NCBI GenBank assembly: GCA_902826615.1
Contig: CADEFN010000003.1
Coordinates: 248,001-312,000 of the forward strand
Source: an uncultured Gemmatimonadota bacterium
Lineage (GTDB): Bacteria; Gemmatimonadota; Gemmatimonadetes; Gemmatimonadales; Gemmatimonadaceae
Length of the DNA stretch: 64,000 nt
Reading direction: 5' to 3'
The translations under genes and the position numbers were made by a program. Within the stretch, counting starts at the first letter, position 1; every line of letters begins with the position of its first letter. The notes under the pieces were generated by a model. The model had not been told where the DNA came from. It did no database searches and saw only the letters and a program-made list of their open reading frames with translations. Below are positions 28,572 to 37,035 of this stretch, piece by piece.

Positions 28572-29044
28572 GGTGCCTCCGAGGTCGTGAGGCGTCGTGC
28601 GGCCGAACGAATCGCCGCGTGCATGCGGGGATAGGTCCCGCAGCGGCAGAGATTGGAGATGGCGGTGTCGATCTGCGCGTCTGTGGGATTGGGCGTCCGC
28701 TCCAGCAGCGAGGTCGCCGCCATCAGGAACCCGCTCTGGCAGTAGCCGCATTGCGGCACCGAGTGCTCGATCCACGCTTCCTGCAGCGCCTTGCCGCGTG
28801 CGTTCTGGTCGAGGGTCTCGATCGTCGTGATTTTGGCCGTGGCTGCGACGGTTTGCAGCTCCTGGCGGCAGCTCCTCACGGCCCGTCCGTCTACATGTAC
28901 GGTGCAGGCGCCGCACCGCGCGATTCCGCAGCCGTATTTGGTGCCGGTGAGGCCGAGGTGGTCACGCAGCACCCAGAGGAGGGGCGTGTCCGCATCGGCG
29001 TCGACCTCGTGCGTCCGTCCGTTGACGGTAAGCTTGGTTTTCAT
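28568..29044 (-). CDS. (2Fe-2S)-binding oxidoreductase subunit (IorA-like)
   Basis: This 158-residue subunit carries two 2Fe-2S clusters. The plant ferredoxin-type cluster is bound by [18 protein letters not shown] and a later Cys in RSCRQEL. The second, helical domain has [13 protein letters not shown] and [10 protein letters not shown]. It passes electrons from the molybdenum site of the partner encoded directly downstream. No FAD subunit is present, as in the two-subunit isoquinoline oxidoreductase group. Full length for the family. Confidence 0.93.
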   Translation of the reverse strand: MKTKLTVNGRTHEVDADADTPLLWVLRDHLGLTGTKYGCGIARCGACTVHVDGRAVRSCRQELQTVAATAKITTIETLDQNARGKALQEAWIEHSVPQCGYCQSGFLMAATSLLERTPNPTDAQIDTAISNLCRCGTYPRMHAAIRSAARRLTTSEAP

Positions 29045-29125
29045 GACGACTGGAGGGGGTGAAGACCACCTCAGTACTGTAACCGCGCGGAGGCCAAGGG
29101 GGCCAGTCCGGGACCGCCGGACCGC

Positions 29126-30127
29126 TTAGCTGCCCGGGTCGAACGTTGCGAGGAGTGTCTCCGCCCGCCGCATCGCCTGCGGGGTGCCCAGGGCCCGGTA
29201 GGCCTCGTAGGCCGTAGCGGCCAGCTCGCGTGCGGTGGCCACCTCCCCGCGCTCCCACGACAGGCGCGCCCTCGCCTCGAGAACCTCCGCGCTCACGAGG
29301 GCATCGCCAACCCCCGCACTCAGCACAGCCGCCCGGTCCAGTGACTCGCTGGCCGCGTCAAGCTGACCGAGCGCGGTCTGTGCTCGCCCCAGCAGGCAAC
29401 GCGCATCGGCCTCCATGGACGCATCGCCAACCGCACTCAGCGCGTCAGCCGCGCGCGACGTCAGGGCGGCCGCCGCGGCGGCGTCACCCTTCCACAACAG
29501 TGTCTCGGCGCGCCCCACCTGGGCCATGGCGCGGAGACGATCATCACCCGCGGTCCGGGCAAACTCCGCCGCACGCCGCTCGAGTTCGTCTGCCTCCTCC
29601 CACTGCCCCAGGTCGCGCGCCACGATGGCCATGTTGTGGTAACACTCCGACACGCCCCTAACGAGACCGACATGTTCGTAGAGTGGAATCGCGCGCCGGT
29701 AGTGCGAGAGAGAGGCTTCGCTGTCGCCGCGCAGCCCCAGCACGTTCCCCAGGTTGTTCATTGCGCGCGCCACCACGAGGTCATCACCGGCCAGCCGCCC
29801 CCGCTCCATGGCACGTTCGAATGCCTCGATCGCATCGTCCAGCCGACCCTGCGTGAACGCCGCCGCACCCACCACATTCGCCGCCCGGCTCCGCAGAGAG
29901 GCACTCACACTCCCGCCGGGAATCTGCTCCACGGCCCGTGCGACGTCTTCGGCGTCTGCAAGGTGATTGGTGCGGTACTGCGCCTCGGCCAGCAGCACTG
30001 CCAGCTCGGGCACCTGCTGCGGCGCATCAGGCTCCTCCCGAATCACTGCACGCACTTCACCCCACGCCTGACGAGAAGCCGCCAGGCGAGCGGTACGCAG
30101 CAGTGTCTCCGCGGAGTAGGGCGTCAT
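29126..30127 (-). CDS. Tetratricopeptide-repeat protein
   Basis: The 333-residue protein consists of Ala-rich helix pairs at a 34-40 residue period with TPR character: GAAAFTQGRLDDAIEAFERAM, NNLGNVLGLRGDSEASLSHY, CYHNMAIVARDLGQWEEAD and a similar repeat later. It has no signal peptide or other domain. Such proteins are protein-interaction scaffolds. It lies upstream of the oxidoreductase pair and downstream of the acidic lipoprotein gene on the same strand, separated by small gaps. Confidence 0.85.
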   Translation of the reverse strand: MTPYSAETLLRTARLAASRQAWGEVRAVIREEPDAPQQVPELAVLLAEAQYRTNHLADAEDVARAVEQIPGGSVSASLRSRAANVVGAAAFTQGRLDDAIEAFERAMERGRLAGDDLVVARAMNNLGNVLGLRGDSEASLSHYRRAIPLYEHVGLVRGVSECYHNMAIVARDLGQWEEADELERRAAEFARTAGDDRLRAMAQVGRAETLLWKGDAAAAAALTSRAADALSAVGDASMEADARCLLGRAQTALGQLDAASESLDRAAVLSAGVGDALVSAEVLEARARLSWERGEVATARELAATAYEAYRALGTPQAMRRAETLLATFDPGS

Positions 30128-30134
30128 TCGTCGT

Positions 30135-30758
30135 TCAGATGGCGACCGCGTAACCGGTGAAGCCGAGGATGTCAGCCTCGATCTTTTCGAGCGACTCGAC
30201 CACCAGGCTCTGGATGCGTTCCCACACCGACGTCGGCGTCTCCTGACGCCACAACTCGACCTTCGTCAGGTCATCATCGTCGTCATCATCCCCATCACCA
30301 TCGAGGTCATCGTCACTTTCCGCGAGCGAGAACTCGAGTTCCGCAGGCCGTGAGGCGCTGAACCGCAGCCCGGACGGCTCGAAGTTGACCAGGAACTTGG
30401 TGGGATCGGGCACCGCGATGGTAATGAGGACGGAGTCCCGGTTGGCGAAGGTCCGTCCACTGGCATCGCGCAGCAGCGAACGCGACGGGACCTTGAACTT
30501 GAGGAACTCGGTGGAGTCCGTCTTGCCGGCACGCGGCCTGAAGAAAAGACGCACCTCGGTATCGCGATCGTAACGCGCCCAGAACTGCAGCTGTGTAGCC
30601 GCCAGTCCGGGGGCACCCGCCTGCACGCGCACGGGCTTGAAGTTGGTGGGAGGGCGCTCGGTGTCTGTGGACCCATCCGGGCCCGTACTGTCGGCGCACG
30701 CTGCGACCGCCAGAAGCGCGACCACGAGTCGTGCCCAGGGTAGCCGCCATCTATTCAT
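30135..30758 (-). CDS. Lipoprotein with an Asp-rich segment
   Basis: This product of about 207 residues has a lipobox (LLAVAACADS). A Thr/Pro-rich linker leads into a beta-rich domain (FWARYDRDTEVRLFFRPR, SVLITIAVPDPTKFLV), followed by an Asp run (GDGDDDDDDDLT) and a terminal helix. The acidic run may bind calcium or act as a linker. A similar one occurs in the PepSY lipoprotein at 32164. The start overlaps the stop of the sigma-54 regulator gene by eight bases. No known family is recognised. Confidence 0.7.
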   Translation of the reverse strand: MNRWRLPWARLVVALLAVAACADSTGPDGSTDTERPPTNFKPVRVQAGAPGLAATQLQFWARYDRDTEVRLFFRPRAGKTDSTEFLKFKVPSRSLLRDASGRTFANRDSVLITIAVPDPTKFLVNFEPSGLRFSASRPAELEFSLAESDDDLDGDGDDDDDDDLTKVELWRQETPTSVWERIQSLVVESLEKIEADILGFTGYAVAI

Positions 30759-32133
30759 CATGTTCTGCATCGTCTGATTCAGGTGTGGTAGGAGCCTGCA
30801 AGCCCTCCAGAAGTCTGGTGAGCCGCATTCGGCTGACACGCAACTGCCGTGCGGCTTCACTCTTGTTGCCCTGGCAGGCGTTCAGCATGGCGCGCGCGGC
30901 AGCCAATTCGATCTCGTCCATGGTGGCCGGGAATGGCAGTATCCCGTTTGCTGCGCTCCCTCCCACTGTGACCGATGGCAGGAGGTCGAAAGGGCCAATC
31001 ACCGAGCCATCCGCCAGGAGGACGGCGCGCTCCACCGCGTTACGGAGTTCTCGCACATTGCCGGGCCACGTGTGCGACAGGATGCGGCGCTTCGCCTCGG
31101 GGCTGAATCGCGCCCCGGGTACCACGTACTCCTCCGCTGACTGCGCGAGAAAACGCTCGGCCAGGATAAGGACGTCATCCTCCCTCGCCCGCAGCGGAGG
31201 AAGTTCGATGGGGACCACGTTGAGCCGGTAAAAGAGGTCTTCGCGGAATTCCCCGCGGGCCACTGCATTTGCAAGGTTGACGTGCGTGGCGGCAATCACC
31301 CGCACATTCACCGGTACCGACCGCGTGGCCCCCACACGCCGTATCTCCTTCTCCTGCAGCGCGCGCAGCAGCTTCCCCTGCAGCGGAAGCGCGAGGTGCC
31401 CGATCTCGTCGAGAAAGATCGATCCGCCATTCGCCACTTCGAACAGTCCTGATTTGGCACTCGTCGCCGAGGTAAAGGCACCGCGTTCGTGTCCGAAGAG
31501 TTCGCTTTCGAGCAGCTGCTCGGGGATGGCGGCGCAGTTGACATCTACGAACGGTTTGTCACGCCGCGGTCCGCCATAGTGAATCGCGCGGGCAAGCAAC
31601 TCCTTCCCGGTCCCCGTCTCTCCGGTGAGGAGCACCGTGGCTTGCCCATGACGCATGACCTTTTCCGCACGTGCCAGCGCCGCGCGCAGTGCCGGGCTCT
31701 GGCCGGCGATGCCACTCAGGCTCACCCAGTCCGCTCGGGAGGCTGACAGGGCCGCGCCCCCGGCCCGTTGCTCGGCGAGCATTGCCTGCTCACGCAACCA
31801 AACCTCGAGCAGCAGGAGGTCGGCGGGGAGCGCGAAGTACTCACGCGCCCCGGCCCGCACCACAGCAGAAGCCAGCCGATGGTCGGCCAGCGTCCCCACC
31901 GCGGCGGTTGGAACCCCCAGGGGAGCCAGCGCAGCGAGTGTGGGCTCCAGGCGGTTCTCCGCCCCTGCGCCATTCACGATCAGGGCGAGGGTTTGCGGGG
32001 GGAGTTTGGCTGCATCGGTGGTCACATGCACGGACAGGCTCGCCGCCGTGGCCACGGAGGGCCAGACGGCGGCGAGCGAGTCGGTGAGGGCCAACACCAC
32101 GAGCGTGCTCACGATATCAAAGTAGTGCGTCAC
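30751..32133 (-). CDS. Sigma-54-dependent transcriptional activator (AAA+ / Fis)
   Basis: The 460-residue protein has a degenerate receiver-like N terminus (about residues 1-125) that lacks an obvious phospho-acceptor Asp. The AAA+ domain follows, with Walker A GETGTGKE at 171-178, Walker B GGSIFLDEIG at 236-245 and the sigma-54 contact loop as GAFTSA at 218-223 in place of GAFTGA. A Fis-type HTH closes the protein (NKSEAARQLRVSRMRL). Such activators remodel sigma-54 polymerase at -24/-12 promoters. Neighbours on both sides are lipoprotein genes with Asp runs, which suggests control of an envelope function. The loop variant could change sigma-54 coupling. Confidence 0.9.
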   Translation of the reverse strand: MTHYFDIVSTLVVLALTDSLAAVWPSVATAASLSVHVTTDAAKLPPQTLALIVNGAGAENRLEPTLAALAPLGVPTAAVGTLADHRLASAVVRAGAREYFALPADLLLLEVWLREQAMLAEQRAGGAALSASRADWVSLSGIAGQSPALRAALARAEKVMRHGQATVLLTGETGTGKELLARAIHYGGPRRDKPFVDVNCAAIPEQLLESELFGHERGAFTSATSAKSGLFEVANGGSIFLDEIGHLALPLQGKLLRALQEKEIRRVGATRSVPVNVRVIAATHVNLANAVARGEFREDLFYRLNVVPIELPPLRAREDDVLILAERFLAQSAEEYVVPGARFSPEAKRRILSHTWPGNVRELRNAVERAVLLADGSVIGPFDLLPSVTVGGSAANGILPFPATMDEIELAAARAMLNACQGNKSEAARQLRVSRMRLTRLLEGLQAPTTPESDDAEHDE

Positions 32134-32163
32134 GGCAGCGCGGGGCGTCGGGGTCGTGCCGGG

Positions 32164-33240
32164 TCAGTCGTCACGGGTGACGGTCACAACCCCGGTGGTG
32201 GCGTTGACAGCAACGATGTAGTCGTCGTCGTCCGACACCTCGATCTCGAAACGCCACTCCAGGGTGCCCCGCTTGGTGCGGGAGAACTTCCACTCCTCGA
32301 GGGTGCCCGAGCGGGCGGCGAGTGCCCGCGTCCTGGCCGTCGTCAGGTCCAGCAGGCCCTGCCCCGGCCGCAGATTCCCCTCGGTGGGTTTGTCGTCCGA
32401 CTCCGCTTCGATCAGGGTGCCGTCGCCCACCAGGAGGCGCATTTTGATCTCCAGTCCGGACGGACCTTCGAAGTCGAGCTTCCACAGGTGCAGCCCGTCC
32501 TCGCGCTCCGTCTCGACTTTGCGAAGGGTGGCGCCGGTGACCATGGCCACGGCCCGCTGACGAATCGAGTCCGGGAGGGACATCCCCGTCAGGACGTCAT
32601 CCTTGTCATCATCATCATCCTTGCCCTGGTCGTCGTCGCCGAGTCCTTTGGGCTTGCGCTCCAGCACGGCCAGGGTACGCGCGTCCAGTTCGATTTCCCA
32701 AACTGCGCCCTGCGCATCGCGGATATAGAACTCGTACTCCCAGCGACGGTCATCCTCGAGTTCGAGTTCCCACTTCACGACGGTGCCCGGCTGCGCGCGT
32801 TTGGCTGCCGCCATGGCTGTGGAGAGAGAGGCGATGCCGTTGCCCGGGGTGAGGTCGTAGTCGAAGGGTCCCACCTCGCCCTCGATGCTGATGATGACGC
32901 CGTTGGCCTGCAGCAGCTCAAACGAAAGACGCGCCCCACTCGGCAGCCCGGCGTGGATCTTCCAGGTCGGGATGTCGTCCTCGTCGTCTGTACGCGTCGA
33001 AAGGATCTGTGCGGTGGGGAGGATTTGCTTCACACGCGCCGCAGCGCTGTCGGCCGAGAGCGGACGGCTGCTGGCCGGGGCCCCGTTGCTGCCGAAGGGC
33101 GGGTTGGCATTGGCGACGGTGGCGGCCGGCGAGGTGTCGGCGGGATTGATGGCGGGGGCGGTCGTTGAATCGGCGCAGGCCTGGGTGAAGCACAGTGCGG
33201 CGGCACCGGTCATGACAGCACGAAGGTGGGGAACACGCAT
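32164..33240 (-). CDS. PepSY-domain lipoprotein with Asp-rich linker
   Basis: The 358-residue protein has a lipobox (FTQACADS). Four PepSY-like units can be made out: GEVGPFDYDLTPGNGIASL and WEYEFYIRDAQGAVWEIELD with VVKWELELED, and later KVETEREDGLHLWKLDFEG and LEWRFEIEVSDDDDYIVAV. Between them is an Asp run (GKDDDDDKDDV). PepSY domains inhibit or chaperone secreted peptidases and sense periplasmic conditions. The gene precedes the sigma-54 activator by about 30 bases on the same strand. Start chosen at the signal peptide. A short inverted repeat (33264-33281) lies in its leader. Confidence 0.8.
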   Translation of the reverse strand: MRVPHLRAVMTGAAALCFTQACADSTTAPAINPADTSPAATVANANPPFGSNGAPASSRPLSADSAAARVKQILPTAQILSTRTDDEDDIPTWKIHAGLPSGARLSFELLQANGVIISIEGEVGPFDYDLTPGNGIASLSTAMAAAKRAQPGTVVKWELELEDDRRWEYEFYIRDAQGAVWEIELDARTLAVLERKPKGLGDDDQGKDDDDDKDDVLTGMSLPDSIRQRAVAMVTGATLRKVETEREDGLHLWKLDFEGPSGLEIKMRLLVGDGTLIEAESDDKPTEGNLRPGQGLLDLTTARTRALAARSGTLEEWKFSRTKRGTLEWRFEIEVSDDDDYIVAVNATTGVVTVTRDD

Positions 33241-33263
33241 CGGGGACTCCTGAAGGGTTGGGG

Positions 33264-33281
33264 ACACGGCGCTCGCCGTGT
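33264..33281 (-). other. Leader hairpin of the PepSY lipoprotein gene
   Basis: A 7-bp inverted repeat (ACACGGC / GCCGTGT) with a 4-base loop lies 24 bases before the start codon. It could fold in the mRNA leader. The rest of the 266-base divergent gap up to the DUF885 gene holds no further gene that I can see. Confidence 0.35.
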
Positions 33282-33506
33282 GTGCACCTCCCTCTAAGGC
33301 AGGCCACGAGCCAGTCCTCGGCATTTCCTTAACTCATTGCTTTATAACGCTTTACGCGGATCCTGCTGACGGACCATGAAAATGATCCGGCTCGATTCCA
33401 GCCGAAGGTGGCTCGTTTCGAGGCAACCGCGGGTTCGAGCTATGTTTCCGCTTTCAACTCCGTCCCGACGATGGACGGCATTCGGACACCGTTCATCAGT
33501 CAGGCA

Positions 33507-35207
33507 ATGACGCAGACGATGCGAAGGGCCCCTTCGGTTGGCATGGGACGGAGGGCGGCATGGTGCGCACTGCTCGCGCTCCCATTGGCCTTCACCTCGC
33601 AGGTCGCAGCGCAGTCACCAACTCCGTCACAGGCCTTGGCCGCGCTTGTGACCGAGACCGCACGCATCGCCGTCCCCACACGCGCCGCCACGGAGTACGC
33701 CGCTGCCTCAGCGGCCTATCGCAGCGCGCTCGGCAGGCTTCGAGCGGTGGACCGCAACGCCCTGGGACGCGACGATCAGGTCGACTACGACCTCCTCGAC
33801 GCCCACCTGCGCACACGCGCCTTCGAGATCGACTCCCTCAAGCTCCACGAGGTGGTCCCGGTCAACTACCTCTCACTCGGCGCAACAGATCGTTTGTTCT
33901 TGCGACCTGGTGCCATCAGCGACGCCGGCGTCCGTGACGCGCTGCAGGAACTGCGCACCCTGCCTGCGGTCCTGGCCAATGCACAGGCCAACCTCAAGGC
34001 CCCCGCGCGAACGTGGACTGAAAACGCGATTGCTCAGGCGCGGTACGCGCGCATCCTGCTGGATGACTACCTGCCACAAGCAGCTGTCGACGATCCCGCG
34101 CTCAAACGTGACCTGCTGGCTGCGAGCACCCAGGCGCGAGGGGCCGTCGATGCCTTCGCGGCATGGATGGAAGGCACCCTGCTCCCCCGCTCCAATCGTG
34201 CACCGACGTGGAAGCCGAGTGATATCGATCATTATCAGCTGGTCTTCGAGCAGCTCGATGCCTGGCCCGTCGAAGAGATGTTGCGCATCGCTGCACGTGA
34301 AGAGGTGCAGCTGACCAAAGAGATGCAGGAGCTGGCGCGGCAGATCCATCCTTCCGGGGATCTGAAGAGGGTGTGGGAGCAGATGAAGGACGAGGCGCCG
34401 CCCTGGGAAGGAGTGATCCCGATGGCGCAGCGGTATGTGGACATGACGACGTCATGGCTCAAAGGCGCCGGGTCGCATGTGGTGACGATTCCCGACTTCG
34501 ACTACGGTGCCGTGCTCAGCACGCCGATGGCGAGGCGCACGTTGTCGTTTGGTGGTGCGCAGTATGGGCCGACGGTCGCGGGTCGCCTCTCGGGTTACTA
34601 CGTCCTCACTCCGCTGGAGCCCTGGCTGACGCCCGAGGAGCGTGCCAGTCGTATCAGGAGTTATAACCCGTATTGGACGCATGTCATCTCGTACCATGAG
34701 TGGCTGGGCCACACCGCGCAACGCGCTCGTGCGGCGCAGAACGTCACGCGTCCGATGCGGCGTCTTTTTCAGAGCGGGTATTTCTCGCAGGCCTGGTCGT
34801 TCTATCTCGAGCGCCTGCTGGAGGAAGAGGGGTACTACGACGTCCTGCCGTATATGGAGCGCCTCAAGACAAAGATGGCGCGGCGTCAGATGCGGATGTG
34901 GCGGGTGCAGCGGATTCTGACAAAGCTCAAGATGGCGAAGGGGGAGATGACGTTCGAGCAGGCGGTACAGGCCTACATCGACAAGATGGGAATGGAGCCA
35001 ACGAACGCATTTCTGGAGGTGCAGCGGGATTCACAGAACGCGACGCCGCCGGGGCGGGAGATCATTGGGGAGTTGGCGATTGTGGAGTTGAGGGAGGAGT
35101 ACAAGCGGCGGATGGGGGCGCATTATTCGATGCGGCATTTCCATGACACGCTGCTGTCGTTTGGGGATCTTCCGTTTCGGCAGATTCGGCGGTTGATGCT
35201 GGAGTGA
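33507..35207 (+). CDS. Secreted DUF885-family peptidase-like protein
   Basis: The protein has about 566 residues. A signal peptide is predicted from RRAAWCALLALPLAFTSQVAAQ, with several in-frame ATGs before it (33471, 33507, 33519, 33543). DUF885 features are clear: DQVDYDLLDAHLRTRAFEID, YHEWLGHTAQRARAAQN with its HE-x-x-GH metal site, FQSGYFSQAWSFYLERLLEEEG and a C-terminal EVQRDSQNATPPGREIIGE. The family resembles M32-like zinc carboxypeptidases. The gene is intact. Its last 228 bases are duplicated at 38201-38429, which marks this 3' end as the boundary of an inserted region. Confidence 0.88.
   Translation: MTQTMRRAPSVGMGRRAAWCALLALPLAFTSQVAAQSPTPSQALAALVTETARIAVPTRAATEYAAASAAYRSALGRLRAVDRNALGRDDQVDYDLLDAHLRTRAFEIDSLKLHEVVPVNYLSLGATDRLFLRPGAISDAGVRDALQELRTLPAVLANAQANLKAPARTWTENAIAQARYARILLDDYLPQAAVDDPALKRDLLAASTQARGAVDAFAAWMEGTLLPRSNRAPTWKPSDIDHYQLVFEQLDAWPVEEMLRIAAREEVQLTKEMQELARQIHPSGDLKRVWEQMKDEAPPWEGVIPMAQRYVDMTTSWLKGAGSHVVTIPDFDYGAVLSTPMARRTLSFGGAQYGPTVAGRLSGYYVLTPLEPWLTPEERASRIRSYNPYWTHVISYHEWLGHTAQRARAAQNVTRPMRRLFQSGYFSQAWSFYLERLLEEEGYYDVLPYMERLKTKMARRQMRMWRVQRILTKLKMAKGEMTFEQAVQAYIDKMGMEPTNAFLEVQRDSQNATPPGREIIGELAIVELREEYKRRMGAHYSMRHFHDTLLSFGDLPFRQIRRLMLE
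34980..35207 (+). repeat. Direct repeat copy 1: functional 3' end of the DUF885 gene
   Basis: This segment, from GACAAGATGGGAATGGAG to the stop codon, is present again at 38201-38429 in the same orientation with roughly 15 scattered substitutions and a one-base insertion. Copy 1 is in frame with the intact gene. The pair encloses about 3 kb of foreign-looking sequence. Confidence 0.9.
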
Positions 35208-35330
35208 AGGGTGCAGTACGACCCGGCAGACTACCACTTGGCCTTTCCTCGCCTCCCTGGCAACTTGGCCATGCTTTCTCAAGACCAGACGGTTTTCAGA
35301 TGTCGATGAGCAGCGAAGAGGGACGGTAAG

Positions 35331-36371
35331 GTGACCGAGCAGACCCCGCAGGAAGGCGAGTTGATCCTCTACCGCACCGCCGACGACGCCGTGCGGGTCG
35401 AGGTGCTCTTCGAGTCCGAGACCTTCTGGCTGGACCAGCGGCGCATGGCCGAGTTGTTCGGTGTCGACGTCCGGACAGTCAGCGAGCACCTGCGTAACGT
35501 GTACGACAGCGGTGAGCTCGCAGAGGTGGCAACTCTCCGGAAAATCCGGATGGTTCGAACCGAGGGAAGTCGCGAGGTTGCGCGCGAGGTCAGTTACTAC
35601 AACCTCGACGCGATCATCTCGGTCGGCTACCGGGTCAATAGCACACAGGCGACCCAGTTCCGCATCTGGGCCACCCAGACCCTGCGGGAGTTCATCGTCA
35701 AAGGATTCGTCCTCGACGACGAACGGCTCAAGCTGAACAAGCGCTTCGGCAAGGACTACTTCGACGAACTGCTCGAGCGGATCAGGGAGATCCGCGCCAG
35801 CGAACGGCGGTTCTACCTGAAGATCACCGACATATACGAGCAGTGCAGCATCGACTACGACAAGCAGGCCGAAACAACGCAGACATTCTTCAAGACCGTG
35901 CAGAACAAGCTGCACTGGGCGGTCACGGGCAAGACCGCCGCGGAGCTGATCGCCGAGCGCGCTGACGCCGAGAAGCCCGCGATGGGGCTCACCACCTGGA
36001 AGAGCGCGCCCAAGGGAAAGATCCTCAAGACGGATGTCGGCGTCGCCAAGAACTACATGATCGAGGGCGAGATCAAGGAGCTCGAGCGGATCGTGTCGAT
36101 GTACCTGGACTACGCCGAGAACCAAGCCGCGCGGCAGATACCGATGAAGATGGGCGACTGGGCCGCGAAACTCGACGCGTTCCTGCAGTTCAACGAGTAC
36201 GAGGTACTCGCGAACGCCGGCAAGGTCTCTGCGGAAGTAGCCAAGCGCCTCGCCGAGGAGGAGTACGACAAGTTCCGGGTGCGCCAGGACCGCGAATTCG
36301 AGAGCGACTTCGAGGCGGAGGTGCGGCGCATCGAATCGAAGCGCCCCCCTACGAAGAAGGAAGAGCTATGA
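35331..36371 (+). CDS. rhuM: RhuM-family protein
   Basis: The 346-residue cytoplasmic protein is a full-length RhuM homologue (named after a Salmonella SPI-3 gene). The N-terminal part is a winged-helix-like domain (FWLDQRRMAELFGVDVRTV, EHLRNVYDSGEL). The family hallmark follows: YYNLDAIISVGYRVNS, QFRIWATQTLREFIVKGF, LNKRFGKDYFDELLERI and a C-terminal QIPMKMGDWAAKLDAFL. RhuM genes are often found in defence islands beside type I restriction genes, as here, but their role is unproven. It starts at GTG 35331. A palindrome lies within its coding region at 35531-35555. Confidence 0.9.
   Translation: MTEQTPQEGELILYRTADDAVRVEVLFESETFWLDQRRMAELFGVDVRTVSEHLRNVYDSGELAEVATLRKIRMVRTEGSREVAREVSYYNLDAIISVGYRVNSTQATQFRIWATQTLREFIVKGFVLDDERLKLNKRFGKDYFDELLERIREIRASERRFYLKITDIYEQCSIDYDKQAETTQTFFKTVQNKLHWAVTGKTAAELIAERADAEKPAMGLTTWKSAPKGKILKTDVGVAKNYMIEGEIKELERIVSMYLDYAENQAARQIPMKMGDWAAKLDAFLQFNEYEVLANAGKVSAEVAKRLAEEEYDKFRVRQDREFESDFEAEVRRIESKRPPTKKEEL
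35531..35555. promoter_or_regulatory. Imperfect palindrome inside rhuM
   Basis: A 25-base imperfect palindrome (AAC..TCCGGA-AAA-TCCGGA..GTT) lies in the rhuM coding region. At the equivalent codons in the second rhuM (36791-36815) there is a perfect palindrome of the same length but different sequence, which suggests a selected structure or binding site. Confidence 0.4.
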
Positions 36372-36611
36372 CCCACACGCCACGCCGCGTCGAGGCGGCG
36401 TTCGAGAGATCTATCGATTGGCCTCTCTGGCATCGCAGGTGAGTACTTCGTCGCTGCAGAGCTATCCATTGCGACCCTGGCTGATCGGCGAAGACGACAA
36501 GGAGTTGTTCCGCCGCATCCTTGGGGATTTCACAGTCAGATTTGAGTTCTCGTCTCCGGACATCGTTCAGGCAGCTCCGCGAACAGGTGCCGCAACCTCA
36601 GTGGTGACCCC
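36372..36611 (+). other. Degenerate coding remnant between two rhuM copies
   Basis: Translations switch frame in this gap. One frame reads MTHTPRRVEAAFERSIDW to a stop at 36442, an adjacent frame gives GIAGEYFVAAELSIATLAD, and a third gives PWLIGEDDKELFRRILGDF. Each looks like a piece of a real protein, but none is continuous. I interpret it as scrambled remnants of one or two genes. No intact gene is supported. Confidence 0.45.
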
Positions 36612-36914
36612 TTGACCGATCTGATCCTTTACACCACCGTCGACGGCCGGAGCGAGATCAAGCTCCGGGCCGAGCAGCACACGGTCTGGCTGACACAGCT
36701 GGAGATGGCCGAGCTTTTTGATTCCACCAAGCAGAACATCTCCCTGCACCTGAAAAACGTCTTCGAGGACGGCGAGCTAGACCCGATGGCAACTGTCAAG
36801 GAATCCTTGACAGTTCATATCGAGGGCAGCCGCGAGGTGCAGCGCCCGGTCACTCTCCACAACCTCGACGCCATTCTCGCCGTGGGCTATCGCGTGCGTC
36901 GCCGCGCGGCGTGA
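36612..36914 (+). pseudogene. rhuM: Truncated second rhuM copy
   Basis: Only the first 100 residues of a RhuM protein remain: ILYTTVDGRSEIKLRAEQ, TVWLTQLEMAELFDSTKQN, LHLKNVFEDGELD and HNLDAILAVGYRVR, after which the frame ends in RRAA. The start is TTG or lies in the damaged sequence before it. The bases following the stop (36921-36960) encode VKESLTTAADGKRYP, a segment typical of a third RhuM variant, so this is a mosaic of at least two rhuM alleles. It is most likely non-functional. Confidence 0.75.
36791..36815. promoter_or_regulatory. Perfect 25-bp palindrome inside the truncated rhuM
   Basis: Two 12-base arms around one central base form a perfect inverted repeat. The 19-base core is TGTCAAGGAATCCTTGACA. 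The same core recurs 130 bases downstream at 36924-36942 with arms of different outer sequence. It encodes VKESLT in frame, so coding constraint contributes, but the outer flanks also pair. Confidence 0.55.
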
Positions 36915-36920
36915 GGATTC

Positions 36921-36945
36921 AGTTGTCAAGGAATCCTTGACAACT
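36921..36945. promoter_or_regulatory. Perfect 25-bp palindrome, third rhuM remnant
   Basis: This is a second perfect 12+1+12 palindrome with the identical 19-base core. Outer bases differ from the first (AGT/ACT instead of AAC/GTT), yet pairing is kept, which points to selection on the palindrome and not simple duplication. Confidence 0.55.
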
Positions 36946-37035
36946 GCCGCCGACGGGAAGCGCTACCCGGCCGGTGTCAGATGTCGATGGGAATACGGAG
37001 CGAGTAGGCCGCACGAGGTGCTGGCGATGTTGTCT

